DNA from: Undaria pinnatifida
Lineage: Eukaryota > Sar > Phaeophyceae > Laminariales > Alariaceae
Direction of reading: 5' to 3'
NCBI GenBank assembly: GCA_012845835.1
Contig: JABAKD010000006.1
Span: 7,734,637 to 7,798,636 of the forward strand
DNA length: 64,000 nucleotides
The translations under genes and the position numbers were made by a program. The notes under the pieces were generated by a model. The model searched no databases. It had not been told where the DNA came from and worked only from the letters and a program-made list of their open reading frames with translations. This document shows positions 22,225 to 32,929 of this stretch, piece after piece (positions within the stretch are counted from its first letter, which is position 1; every line of letters starts with the position of its first letter).

Positions 22225-22875
22225 TCAAACGAAAGGCATTGCAATGTGCGGTCTAATATTGCGGCGAATGATGCCGAGTTCGTGGAGGTCCCTACCTGTT
22301 GGAGGTAGAGCCTCAGGGCTCGTTTCAAGCAAACATCTTGGGAAGGAATCTCCATTGAAGAGTTCAGGTTCACAGTGGTGAGTTGGGGTATGCACGGCCT
22401 CGATGCACTGCGGCAGTCGACGCCATCGCTGCAGTTTCGATGTTCTCCGTCTACATATGTGGTACATGAAAAACATGCGCAGACAGAAGTATGGAACTCC
22501 AAAATCCCGTTTATTAGAACGGATTGAAAGTGGAAAGTGGCAAAATTTCCAAGTCATTACTACACCGGAATCCGTTGCTGCCATACGACAGCTCTTTCCC
22601 GGCGGCCCTGTGTCGCCTGCCTGCTGTAACTGGTGGAACAACGCCCAACAGGGGTAAGAGGACCTACGCTTACTTGTGGATTGCACTCTCCGGAACGCAA
22701 GGGAGATAAAGCAACGGAGAAGCAAGAGTTGCACAACTGATGTGCATTTGAGCCACGAGAGCCATTTTCTAAGAGTCCAACCGCAAGCAAGCACACGAAG
22801 CCATGATGAGCCCATTCCGAACGCTGTCTCTGCGCTCCGGGCACGGCTCGAAGGGCAGCGGCAATCAAGTGGTGA
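22225..22875 (+). other. Possible exons of an unrecognised plus-strand gene
   Basis: Three segments end at good donors: about 22245-22372 (frame LVSSKHLGKESPLKSSGSQ, donor GTGAGT), 22471-22655 (KYGTPKSRLLERIESGKW, TTPESVAAIRQLFPGGPVSP, donor GTAAGAGG), and about 22771-22871 (DEPIPNAVSALRARLEGQ, donor GTGAGT). Composition looks like protein, but joining the first two in the simplest way gives a stop codon, so the model is incomplete. The minus strand also has open frames, including EIPSQDVCLKRALRLYLQQ before a GTAGGG donor. No family recognised. Confidence 0.25.
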
Positions 22876-22989
22876 GTGCCAGGCGTGGACTTTCGTCTGG
22901 TGTTGCTCCTTGAACTCGACCGTGTCACAGGGGGGGGGCAGGGGGCGGCCGGCCACGATGTGGTCTGGGTCGTGGATCCCATCCCATGG

Positions 22990-24060
22990 GCAGGCAGATT
23001 TGACGGGAAAACAATTTTAATTTTGTGATCGAGTAAAAATATCGCGCTATTTTAATACTTTTTTCGAGTATTTTTTCTGTTGACGAAAGTTGATTCTGCG
23101 AGTACTACGAGTACTGCTGAAAAATATTTGCTCTTGTATGTCCAAAGAGCTCGCTGGTACGTATCATGCACATGCCCGGCGTTCCCATTTTCCCGTTCGT
23201 CCCTTTTTCTGTTGTCCCTTTCTTGTTCACTTTTGTTTGCCCCTTTTGCTTTGCCCTTTCTGTTTTCCTTTTTTTTTGGGGTACTCTTCGGGGTTAGTGG
23301 AGCGATGATGTCGGTATGGACGCCGACTTCGAAGATATATAGCAAGTAGAGGACAGACCGGGCAGCATGCTCCTAACCTTCTCGTAGTAGTTGCATTCCG
23401 AACCCAGTTTGGGTGCTGCCCCGACGCCGGCTGGGTGGTGTCATCCGCTTTGTTTTTGTTCGGTACGGGGGCGACGATGACGGTATTGGCACCACTGCTA
23501 GCAGATGTCATCAGAAACAGCAGTAGCTAGTGCACTGGCAGGTGATCTATAGACTATGCGGCAATGCTCTTACTCCTACTAGTACCACAGCAGTAGTAGG
23601 GTGATTCGGAGCCCAATATATACTTGTAAACAGAGGGTATAATAAAAGTATTATTTAGGATGGAGTTTTTCTTCAGGATGAGATTTTTTATTTTTGGTCG
23701 AGAAATCGTCAAAAACATCAACATTTCCGATCCGAGGGCTCCCGACCGAACATTTTTTGCACTACTAATACTTGTTTTAGTCGTCATTGGGGATAAAGGA
23801 ATAGAGAGGCGCCAAGCTCGAAAAGCTCTTGTGCCTCTGCGTGCATCTAGGGATACATGTTTGTTCTAGAGTCGATGCTGCTGTGTCTGCATCAAGCCAA
23901 CATCATTAAATGACAATGAAACACAAGGCAGTGCACAGCAGTCACTACATCCAATGCATTCTACTAATATTATTACCAGGTATTTTTTATACATGTAGTT
24001 CACACCACAGCGTGACTTGGCCTTTAGCCTGTCCTGTGCGACCACGCACTTGATTGTTCG
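22990..24060. other. No supportable gene
   Basis: About 1.07 kb of moderately AT-rich sequence with only short uninformative open frames. A T-run lies at 23268-23278. I see no repeat shared with the rest of the window apart from CAGCAGTA words near 23520 and 23590. Confidence 0.4.
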
Positions 24061-24063
24061 AGT

Positions 24064-24225
24064 TCATGTTAGTTTTTTTTTTTTCTTATCCTCCGGCGGA
24101 TGGGGAAAAATAAAGCTTTAGCTCACCACACTTCCACGTATTTTCATACGCGTCGTGTGTCGATTTAACTCAGCTGCTTTCGCAGCCCAACGCTAGCTGG
24201 CGCACCCTTCGGGTCCCATTGTTGG
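24064..24225 (-). mobile_element. Retroposon family B, 3' part, inverted
   Basis: Begins with a T-run (its A tail on the minus strand), then ATCCTCCGGCGGATGGGG, TAAAGCTTTAGCTCACCACA, CTTCCACGTATTTTCATACG and CAGCCCAACGCTAGCTGGCG. Very close to the copies at 33580-33730 and 43655-43823. Confidence 0.75.
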
Positions 24226-25383
24226 AAAACAACAATAATCACGACAACAATGGTTGCCGACCCCGAAGGTTTGACGGTGTCATTTGCTCTATTGATATTG
24301 ATTTGCAGTATTTTGTTGCCGGCTGGCTGTTGTTGTTTGTTTTTCGTTTTGCGGCAGCAGTGTTAGTATTTTTGTCGTGCCGTCCTGACGTAGTCGAGCG
24401 ATCGTCGTTGTTGATATTCTTTCGCGAGATCTTTGTCCAAAAATCAATCTGTGAAATCAGCACGACGCGCACCGGCCTACAGCAGTAGTTCGGGTTTCTC
24501 TACGTGAGAAAAATACGTAAGGTTGTACGCTGTCGTCCCGCTTCTGCCCGTCCGGTTCTGCGACCCGAAAATCTATATAATTGTCAGATTCGGGTACGAT
24601 ATTATAGGAGATGGGCTTTTTTACTGCGAATAAACATAGTCTGGTGTGCTGGCTTGCTTTCTTGTTCTTTGCCCAAGTGCTCACCGCGGTTGGCGTTGCA
24701 CGGTCAGATCACCTTGCTCACTGTATTTGCAATGTGCATCTATCTCCTCCTGTGAATTGTGACCACAGACCTCATCTCTCTATATATTATTGTTTGTTGT
24801 TCTCACATTAACTCGCATAATCAAGTCCGTGGTCACAGGACAGGCTCCAGTGAGCGAGGAATACCCCAAGGGAAAAACACAAACCAAAGGTGGTACACGC
24901 ATTATGTTGTTACATTATATGAGGCATCAGCACCGACCCTGGTTGTGCTGGATGTAGATGAGTGGAAACAATATAATTTCAATGTGAAGAGCACACACAT
25001 ACATGCAAGCAGCAGCAGCGAGCAACCCCAACAGCCATGCACAGCAGGCGCTCAGCAATGTCTAATGCTATCTCGTGAAGCCTGCTAGCATTGCTCGTCC
25101 CAAGATCACCGGCCGGTGTAGGCCTGTGCAGGTGCACAGCGAACTTCCCCCGCCAGTGGCGATGGCTTCATCGGCGGGTCTAAAAAATGCACTTTTATTT
25201 CTGCTTGATGTGCATGGACCTTGACTTTTTTCCATGACCGGTGCTTCCTCTGTAGTTATACTATTGTGAAAGGTGTAAGATTATCAGCCGTCGACGCAGT
25301 CAACAAAGTGAGGATTTATTGTCGAAGCGTGATATAAAAACTTCACATCTTGGTAGTGGATGAGGTTGGTTGTAGTGGGTAGG
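24226..25383. other. No supportable gene
   Basis: Short open frames only. A piece of AACTCGCATAATCAAGTCCGTGGTCACAGG at 24810-24842 matches the 5' edge of family B insertions at 25440 and 26158 in inverse orientation. The rest is unassigned. Confidence 0.35.
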
Positions 25384-25825
25384 GTTTTAGTCCCGTCGCC
25401 CCGGTGGCGTATCAGGTTACCCTCGAGCCTGGTATAGGACCACGGACTTGATTATGCGAGTTAATGCGAGAACAACAAACACACGACTCGTATGAAAATA
25501 CGTGGAAGTGTGGTGAGCTAAAGCTTTATTTTTCCGCATCCGCCAAAAAAAACAAAAACAAGAACAAACAAACAAACAAGGTCAGTTTCGTGAGTTCGAG
25601 CCCCACCGAATGCATACTCGTATAAATTCGTTGGGACTTTTTCTTGTGCACAAATTGACTTGCGTCAAACGCGAGAGCGCGAGTTAGCAAAACTCGATGA
25701 AAAATAGACGAGCAGTGGGGTTGCTGAACCCTATGCGCGATAAAAATTGAAGGCAAGGGGGGAAGAAGGGACGACACCTGTAACCACGGCCTGTCCAGAA
25801 GCTGGAAAGTAAAAGTGTGGGGAAA
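25384..25825 (+). mobile_element. SINE family A interrupted by a family B retroposon
   Basis: The tRNA-like head GTCGCCCCGGTGGCG.. runs to GAGCCTGGTATAGG at about 25436. A family B piece follows (GTGGTGAGCTAAAGCTTTAT, then an A-rich tail ending AACAAACAAG at about 25579). SINE A resumes with GTCAGTTTCGTGAGTTCGAG (B-box-like) and continues to CACCTGTAACCACGGCC and CCAGAAGCTGGAAAG. In the uninterrupted copy at 30742 the two halves join as GGTATAGGTCAGTTT. AGG on both sides of the insert may be the target duplication. Confidence 0.8.
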
Positions 25826-26154
25826 AAAAAAAGAAAAAAAAAAGGTTAGTCTATACGTACGTAAATTTTGGTGACGAAAAATATACCCGGCGTCTGGTAT
25901 CTGGTGTACTGCTGTAGGTCTATGTACTTACCTTTCCCAGTGTTTTACCTGAATTTTATTATACTTCTCTGTACATAGATACATACTCATTTGTTTATGT
26001 GTATCTACTTTTTTCTTTTCTTTTTCATATCAAATGATTTATGGCATGCCTTATCATAGCGAAGGAGGGGGGGGAGGAGGGGGGGGAGGAGGAGGGGAAG
26101 GCTTTATCTCTACCTACCAGGCGCTATTACTTCCACTCGAGAATGATTGGAGCC

Positions 26155-26275
26155 TTTCCTGTGACCACGGACTTGATTATGCGAGTAGTGCTGAACGTGA
26201 GAAAAACAAGTGTGGTGAGCTAAAGCTTTATTTTTCCCCATCCGCCGGAGGATGAAAAAATAAAAAAATAAAAAG
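26155..26275 (+). mobile_element. Retroposon family B, short copy with A-rich tail
   Basis: Runs CTGTGACCACGGACTTGATTATGCGAG, then CAAGTGTGGTGAGCTAAAGC, CCCCATCCGCCGGAGGATG and an AAAAAATAAAAAAATAAAAA tail. The 5' CTGTGACCACGG word is shared with SINE A, so the two families may exchange ends. Confidence 0.75.
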
Positions 26276-27102
26276 TTACCTGTACCGGTCTTTTTATACC
26301 AGGTACACGACAAGTAAGTTGGGTCGGGCATACGTTGGTGGTATGAATAGTTTCAATATTAACTACGTATGTACGATATACGTGGTACGCATCCAGGGTT
26401 TCATTTGAAGTGGGTAGAAATGTTTTTCTACATATTTGCTTGCCTTCCCCCCGTGGTACTCTCTTACGCAGCACTCCTGGATGCCTGTCTGTCTGTCATG
26501 GATCAATGTGTACTTTTATGGAGTAATTGGAGCCTCATGTTTGCGAATCCACCAAGAATGCACTAAGAATCCACCGGATTAGTGATCTCTAAGCTCCCGG
26601 TGTGCTCTGAAAGTGCTCTTGTAGTAGACTCATCCATGATCGTGATTGTCGATTCCCGGAAAAAAAGCAGGAAGCAGCAGCAGCAGCTGCTTGTTGTGGT
26701 GTGAATGGTACGCTGCTGTACCTGATGTTTTTTCTTTGAGACATTCCAATATCCATGTATCATACACAAAGACAGGCGAATACCTAACCTGCAGCGTACC
26801 GGCGTTCACGTCGTGTATGTTTACGGGCGTTTGTTTACGTTTTGGCATTGAAATTTCTTGCTCGTCATCCATCTTCTCCCTCTGTCTTCGCACGCATGAT
26901 TCATGTTTCATCTTGCAATGTTGCATTTCTCTCTCCCTGTCTCATCACCAGCACTTGTAAAAATTCCGTTAGTTCGGCGAGTCAATTCGGGTTTTAGAGT
27001 AGTAAAATCTAAACGATTGGGCTATCGCTTAGTTTTTATAAATTTTTCAGTCCACACGATATTTTGATATCGCTCTACCTGGTATACTACAACAACAAAA
27101 AA

Positions 27103-27205
27103 TACACTCCAGTTGTGAGATCAAAGATTTTGTCGAAACTCATCTTTGCAAGCTGTGTGTGATACTACGATCGCGCGTATTACGGGTTGTGTGTCCTCAT
27201 TATTA
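27103..27205 (+). repeat. Repeat family C
   Basis: Matches copies at 39490 and 44928 through CACTCCAGTTGTGAGATC, TTTGTCGAAACTCATC, TTTGCAAGCTGTGTGTGATA and CGATCGCGCGTATTACGGG. Its origin is not recognised. Confidence 0.75.
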
Positions 27206-27639
27206 AAACTCAACAAGCGCGGGACTTCTTTAGGAGTGATGCTCTCGTTTGACCTCGTTGAGTGGAAGACACGTAAGCGAACACACGCACGCACACACCA
27301 CTCTGTGCGTTGTATGATGTGGTGCGATCGCTTTTTATTGTTCTGTGGCCCATCCTGCTCCCCCTCCATGTCAATCTCCTGACCAATCTCCTTCTTGTCT
27401 TCTTCTCTCTTCCTACGATTGCTTCTCTCCGCTCCGCTCCATCCCCCCTTCCCCCCTTGCTCCTCCCCCCTCACCCCGCCCCCGGGTCCCCCCCCCCCCC
27501 CCGTGCCCCCCCCCCGCACCCACCAACTGCCGTACTTGCGTCATGCGTTTGACCGTGCTTTTGCTTACTTTGACTCGATCGTTCGTCGTCTACTACTTTT
27601 GTTTGCCTATTTGCTTGTGTGTTTGTTCTTTCGGCGGTG

Positions 27640-27905
27640 GTACAACAACAACGATATCGATGACGACGATATCAACGACGACGACGACTTCGACGCAACA
27701 ACAACTGCAACTTCAACTACGACTGCAACCACGATTATAACTACGACGACTACGTAACAACAACTGCAACTTCAACTGCGACTGCAACCACGATTACAAC
27801 GACGACGACCGCAACGATTGCTACGAATACAACTCCGACTGCGACAACAATACCACCACCAATAACGGCAACACCTTTAACAACGACAACGATGGCAACC
27901 ACGGC
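27640..27905. repeat. Degenerate AAC/GAC/ACT triplet tract
   Basis: About 260 bases of triplet-periodic sequence (CAACAACGA, ACGACGACG, ACAACTGCAACTTCAACT). AACAACTGCAACTTCAACT occurs twice (27698 and 27758), showing a local 60-bp duplication. Open frames here are poly-Thr artefacts. Confidence 0.85.
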
Positions 27906-28119
27906 AACATAACTTTTTGCCAATTTTGTCATCGTCGCCGCCGTCGTCGTTGTTGTATTTATTGTGGTTGTTACGGCAGACTTTGTGCCCGCGGCATCCA
28001 AGATCTTGGATCGAGAAGAAAGTGTTCTTTGTGACGACGACGAGGGTGTGCCCGTACTGCGATCTCGAGAGGTGCGCAGTATTTGAATACATGATTTTTT
28101 TCATTTTTTTCTTTTTCTT

Positions 28120-28470
28120 TTTCACTCACACTTTACTTTCCAGCTTCTGGACAAGCCGTGGTCACAGGTGCCGTCCCTTCTCCCCCCCGGTTCTTGCCTT
28201 CAGTTTTTATCGCGCATAGGGTTCAGCAATCCCACTGCTCGTCGACTTTTCATCGAGTGTTGCTAGCTCACGCTCTCGCGCTTTCCGCAAGTCAATTTGT
28301 GCACAAGAAAAAGTCCCAACGAATTTATACGAGTATGCACTCGGCGGGGCTCGAACTCACGAAACTGACCTGTTGTTGTTGTTGTTTTCTCACATTAACT
28401 CTTATCAAACAGACCTATACCAGGCTCGAGGATAACCTGATACGCCACCGGGGCGACCGGCTACATGATA
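28120..28470 (-). mobile_element. SINE family A, inverted, interrupted at the same site as the copy at 25384
   Basis: Minus-strand copy from CCAGCTTCTGGACAAGCCGTG (28140) through CACAGGTGCCGTCCC, GCGCATAGGGTTCAGCA and GTGCACAAGAAAAAGTCCC to the head CGCCACCGGGGCGACCGGC (28447-28465). Between CTGACC and ACCTATACCAGG lies a ~45-base insert (28375-28421) with TTGTTGTTG and CACATTAACTC, a remnant of family B. The position is identical to the insertion at 25437. Confidence 0.8.
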
Positions 28471-28871
28471 TGAATACGTCACCTGCTGTGGGTTCGATGA
28501 ATAGTTTTTGTTGACCCTGACGACATCCAGGGGACTCACCAGTCTTTATATTTCATGAGAATCAAATATAGAACACGCGCGAACGACCTTCCGTAAATTT
28601 TGTGCAACTGCTGTATATTAGCGAAACATAGATAGATGTACCACGCAACTTGCAAAGTTGAGTTTCAATCATTCAATCGGTCGTACTCACAGCTGACGTT
28701 TTTCAATTGTTGTAAATTAGTTTATTTTTGCGTTACTTTCCACAGGATAGTTACGATGACGCACTACTATTAATTGTACTCGTGTAGTATGCAACAGATA
28801 CGCTGTGGACTACAGCAGTACAGGATACCTCGTAAGAAACAGGGTACTATAAGTAGAAAAATGAGCAATAC

Positions 28872-28950
28872 GCTTCAACTGTGAGATCGATCACAATTGT
28901 TATTTTGATCAAAACTCAGCTTTGCAAGCTGCGTGGTACTATAATATGTA
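28872..28950 (+). repeat. Repeat family C, diverged
   Basis: Contains TCAACTGTGAGATCGAT, TCAAAACTCAGC and TTTGCAAGCTGCGTGGTA. It has drifted more than the copies at 27103 and 39490. Confidence 0.55.
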
Positions 28951-28999
28951 GTAAGGTTGGCTGATGTTATCAGGAAGATATATTAATAGCAATCTGTAG

Positions 29000-29304
29000 A
29001 GCTGTGAGTCGGCAGGATTTCACGACCAATGACTAATCGGTAGGTGCCGTTAGCCGACTAACTGACCTCAGGCGGCAAGAGGGCTGGCAAAGCCGACTTG
29101 AGTCAGGCGAGCGAAGCAAGCCAACTAGCTCCCGCCGGCCGGGGCGGGGTCGCCCAAAAAGGGGACAATGCGTCCCACTCTAGACGATCCCTTCTACAAT
29201 GTGTGGAAACAAAATAAGTCGGATAGTCGGCACCTTCGGGAAACGACTAATCAATAGTCCGACTAATAATTAATGCGTGACTTAAGTTGTGACGACTCAC
29301 AGCT
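29000..29304. mobile_element. Family D MITE with AGCTGTGAGTCG ends
   Basis: The left end AGCTGTGAGTCGGC and right end CGACTCACAGCT form a terminal inverted repeat of about 12 bases. Internal shared blocks are GGCAGGATTTCACGAC, TAAGTCGGATAGTCGGCACC and GGGAAACGACTAAT. A second copy is at 40230-40553. There is no coding capacity; the autonomous parent is not in the window. Confidence 0.85.
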
Positions 29305-29474
29305 TTAGAAGTCTGGGATCCGTTATACTGACGTTAGTGTAGAAGGCCCCGTCTCCCAAATAATAACCTATCCACCCTGATAAAAACCCACCCTGGGTCA
29401 GCATTCGTGTATATTATTGTTCATATGTTAGTGTCCTGTACTACTGTGCAGCAGGGTACAGGTAGACAAAGCCT

Positions 29475-29672
29475 GGTACCATACCATACCGTACCATACC
29501 ATACCATACCACACCATACCATACCATACCATACCATACCATACCAAACCATACTACAGTATACCATACCATGCCATACCATACCATACCAGACCAAACC
29601 AGGCCATTCCATATCATACCATACCATACCATACCATACCATACCATACCATACCATACCATACCATAGCAC
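29475..29672. repeat. (ATACC)n pentanucleotide tract
   Basis: About 195 bases of ATACC repeats with variants such as GTACC, ACACC, AAACC and ATGCC. The tract is purest at the right end. Confidence 0.95.
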
Positions 29673-29954
29673 AGCACAGCACGTAGACAGCTATGACCGT
29701 GTAAGGCACTGCTATTTAGCACCCATTGCTGTGTCGCCTGCTCTGACCAGGGAGTGCATTTTTTTCACGCAGTCTCGAGCGCAGTTTCAGGCTTCAGGTT
29801 TAGTTGGGCGATATGGTTGCATATCATACGACTTGTTTTTGTGACGTGGTTGCGTATGATGCTCTGCATACGTGTTTAACATTGCAGGACTCCAGAGAGA
29901 AAAAGTGTGGGTTTTCAGCGTCGAAAAATCGACGATTGGGCCATCTTATAGCAC

Positions 29955-30180
29955 CGTTTCTGGATCCGAAAATGTTATTTTTCAGGATCGCTAAACCGGT
30001 GTAACACGTTTCTGGATCCGAAAATGAATATTTTAGGATCGCCAAACCGGTTTGAAAAGCCTCTGATCGAACCTTGTGGTTTTTCAGCCGTTTCTGGATT
30101 CGAGAATGAAGATTTTAGGATCGCAAAACCGGTTACAAAAGCTTTTACCCGAACCTTGTGATTTTTCAGGCTTCATTTTT
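29955..30180 (+). repeat. Three copies of a ~45-bp unit
   Basis: CGTTTCTGGAT(C/T)CGA followed by AATG, TTTTAGGATCGC and AAACCGG recurs at about 29966, 30008 and 30090. The second and third copies are separated by TCGAACCTTGTGGTTTTTCAG, which itself recurs after the third copy. No gene is recognised. Confidence 0.75.
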
Positions 30181-30452
30181 CGGATATTGTTCTTGGGTCG
30201 GCCCCAACCCGGAAGTTGGGGCCTTGTTTCGGATAAAATCGTATCCGCCAACGGCGCCAGGATTTGGTTTTCCATACCTTATGGGAGGCAACAAGCGTGT
30301 ACGAAACCGAAAACGGCAGTAGTAGTAGTGCAAGACACAAGACGCGCATCAGACATTATATCTGCTGAGCAAGCAGCATGTATCATCGGGGCGTACTCGT
30401 GCTTCGTTTCGCTTCGTGTGAGCGCGGAATTACGCCGAGATGTGTGTGTTTT

Positions 30453-30741
30453 TTCTAATCCTCAAAACGGATAGGGAAAATGAAGCGTAAGATCAGCACA
30501 TTTCCACGTATTTTGACACTTATGTCTTGTGTCGATTTAAGTTGACTGTTTTCGCAATCCAGCGGTAGCTGGCGTATCCTTCAGTTCTCGCAGTGACAGC
30601 GCGAGCTGTGCCTACCGGCGGTCACCGTTACTACTCCAGCAGCGCAAGCTACCGCGGTATACGGATGCGTTTTTATGTCGACCCGACTTGATCCCTGGGG
30701 ATCGGGTTCGGTGGAGATAGCCAGACGGAAAACAATTTCCG
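30453..30741 (-). mobile_element. Retroposon family B, long inverted copy
   Basis: From CTAATCCTCAAAACGGATAGGG through CAATCCAGCGGTAGCTGGCG and CCTACCGGCGGTCACCGTTAC to GTATACGGATGCG and GGTGGAGATAGCC. It matches the long copy at 21490-21925 on the opposite strand and abuts the head of a SINE A copy. Confidence 0.7.
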
Positions 30742-31060
30742 TCCTGGGGAGCCGGTCGCCCCGGTGGCGTATCAGGTTATCCTCGAGCCTGGTATAGGTC
30801 AGTTTCGTGAGTTCCGAGCCCCGCCGAGTGCATACTCGTATAAATTCGTCGGAACTTCTTCTTGTGCACATATTGACTTCCAGAAAGCGCGAGGGCGTGA
30901 GTTAGCAATACACTCGATGAAAAATCGACGAGCAGTGGGATTGCTGAACCCTATGCGCGATAAAAATTGAAGGCAAGAACCGGGGGGGGAAGGGACGACA
31001 CCTGTGACCACGGCTTGTCCAGAAGCTGGAAAGTAAAAGTGTGAGAAAATAAATGAAAAG
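30742..31060 (+). mobile_element. Intact SINE family A (tRNA-derived)
   Basis: The best full copy. A tRNA-like head GCCGGTCGCCCCGGTGGCG continues with TATCAGGTTATCC (A-box-like) and, about 40 bases on, GAGTTCCGAGCCCCGCC (B-box-like, consensus GGTTCGANTCC). The unrelated body includes CTTCTTGTGCACA, CCTATGCGCGATAAAAATTG, CACCTGTGACCACGGCTTG and CCAGAAGCTGGAAAG, ending in an A-rich GAAAATAAATGAAAAG. This layout is that of a SINE transcribed by RNA polymerase III. Seven other copies or fragments are in the window. Confidence 0.75.
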
Positions 31061-31084
31061 AAATCCGTCCTGTGGTGGTGTGGG

Positions 31085-31335
31085 GCTTGCGCAAGATCGC
31101 ACACTAATAAAACCCCTGGCCATCCGAGGACCAACGCCCCCACGGGTAGGGTGGACTGCAACTGGACCAAGTCCGGCGGAAGGCTGTTGAAGGATACGCC
31201 AGCTAGCGCTGGATCACGAATACAATTGAGTTAAATTGATAGACGACGGGTATGAATATATCATTTGGAAGTGTGGTGAGCTCAAGCTTTAGTTTTTCCC
31301 AATCTGCCGGAGAATGAAGAAAAAAAAAGTGTTTT
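31085..31335 (+). mobile_element. Retroposon family B, internally deleted, A-tailed
   Basis: Carries GACCAACGCCC, ACCAAGTCCGGCGGAAGGC, then directly ACGCCAGCTAGCGCTGGAT, GTGTGGTGAGCTCAAGCTTT and CTGCCGGAGAATGAAG with an A run. The block between GGAAGGC and ACGCCAGC present at 21490-21925 is missing. Confidence 0.75.
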
Positions 31336-31650
31336 GAACGGTATTTGTCTGCCTGTCTGCTTTCTTGCGTTTATCATGTCGTTCTTATATACCAGGTACC
31401 AGGTACGTATTATGTATTATGCTGGTTTTCGTTTTTGTATGCGCATCATAGCAGCCGTTCATGTTCATGTTTTTTATTCGAAGTTTGAAGGGTGAAGGTT
31501 GTGTTCATTTCAGCGGTGCGTGCGTATTGTAGTATGCCACGACTTTGCATGCATACGGCAGTTTTACGTCCTTTACAACGGCAAGTAGCAGTTGGGCTCT
31601 AGGGGTTGCGGATATGTAGCGGATACGTGGCGGTTGTCCATTTCCCTATA

Positions 31651-31747
31651 CTGCTGCTGCTGTGGCTGCTGCTGCTGCTGCTGCTGCTATGGCTGCTGCT
31701 GCTGCTGCTGCTGCTATGGCTGCTGCTGCTGCTGCTGCTGCTGCTAT

Positions 31748-31778
<31 letters not shown>

Positions 31779-31801
31779 ATGGCTGCTGCTGCTGCTGCTG
31801 C
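31651..31801. repeat. (CTG)n array with regularly spaced ATGG interruptions
   Basis: CTG runs are broken at intervals by CTATGG. Read as codons on the plus strand this is Met followed by 8, 8, 9, 10 and 7 alanines. The stepwise lengths suggest a higher-order unit of ATGG plus (CTG)n that was duplicated and then expanded. No splice or start context supports translation. Confidence 0.95.
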
Positions 31802-31916
31802 ACGTGGCTTTGTTCATAGTTGTTTTTGGCCGTATGTGGCATGTTGTTTTGGATTGTGGAAAGTGATAGAGGACACGCTCTATTTTTTACAAGAATGAAA
31901 AACAACCAATGGTAGC

Positions 31917-32010
31917 CGGTCGTCCCGGTGGTCTAGTGGCATTTTTACCCTCGATTGCTATGTACTAGTAGATTTGGTTGTGGGGTTCGAATCACAAGGT
32001 GGGTCGGACC
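31917..32010 (+). repeat. tRNA-like sequence / SINE head
   Basis: GCCGGTCGTCCCGGTGGTCTAGTGGC has a near-perfect A box (TGGTCTAGTGG), and GTGGGGTTCGAATCACAAGG a near-perfect B box (GGTTCGAATCA). The acceptor stem does not pair, and the spacing with the CTATGTACTAGTAGATTTGG segment is not a standard variable arm. It is therefore called a tRNA-derived SINE head rather than a tRNA. It shares GCCGGTCG(CC/TC)CCGGTGG with family A. Confidence 0.6.
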
Positions 32011-32234
32011 TTCGAGTTTACTTTCAAAAAGTAAAAATGAGAGAAATCAACTCCCGCGAGCGCCTGTTAAATAGCAACGTGGGTGTATTCGCACCTCGAT
32101 ACGAGTCGACGAGGGAAGAAAGACATTAAGTCGTCTCGTGCTACAAAAGGAGGCGCGTTCCGTAGTGGGGAAGGAGGAGAAGAGCCTGTCCTGTTCCCTT
32201 GGATCTGAGTCTAGTCTAGGCAGGGAGAAAGAGG

Positions 32235-32340
32235 ACGAACACTTTTCCTTTTTGATCCTCCGGCGGATGGGGAAAAAGTAAAACACACTTCTCCGCGCGT
32301 TTCATACACGTGATATTCTCTTTTTATCTCAATTGTATTC
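32235..32340 (-). repeat. Retroposon family B, diverged inverted fragment
   Basis: GATCCTCCGGCGGATGGGGAA, ACACACTTCTCCGCGCG and TTTCATACACGTGA correspond to the 3' end of family B. Confidence 0.6.
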
Positions 32341-32929
32341 GCTAACGAAAACGTGCGAAGATAATAGATGGGATGACCGAAAAAAGAAAAAAGCAGCCGT
32401 TCACCTTGTTACTTGTTCCTTGGTTGAAGTTTTTGAGTTCGTGTTCATTTCAGCGGTGCGTACGTATTGAATTATGCCGCGACTCTGCTTGCATACGGCT
32501 GTTTCACGTCCTGTACAGAAGTGGTCTGGCTTTATGGGTTAGTATGTGTCGCCGATAGCGGTTACCAGGTAATAGTTGTTAATATTAGCTGTTTGCCCTG
32601 CTGCTGCTGACCTGCAGATGATGCTCGTTGCTTTGTTTCACGATAGTTTTGGCGATACTTCTTCTTCCCATTTTATTTATGTTCCTCGCACTCGTACTCT
32701 CACGCTCCTCCTCAGGAATAACTCAGATCCGGGGTCACATGTCATATAGCGGGCCCTCCTCCCCCCTCCCCACTTCGGCACGTGCCTTCATTTTTATCGC
32801 GAGAAGAATTTAGCATTTTCTTCCCTCGTCGACTCGCGTCGAATTGTACTATCCACTTTGCTGGGAGCTCTCACCAGTTGATCCTTTTTTCGTATTTTTG
32901 CACATATATAATCAAAATCTCACCACGAT

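Noticed and set aside
29407-29844. Tyr/His/Thr-rich frame of 145 codons
   Set aside because: Translation of the ATACC repeat tract; no protein-like sequence outside it.
31599-31898. Poly-Ala, poly-Leu, poly-Cys and poly-Ser frames
   Set aside because: All come from the CTG array in different frames and strands; no start context or splice signals support any of them.
31917-32010. A functional tRNA gene
   Set aside because: A and B boxes are excellent, but the acceptor stem does not pair and the same head occurs in other repeats, so a SINE head is the better reading.
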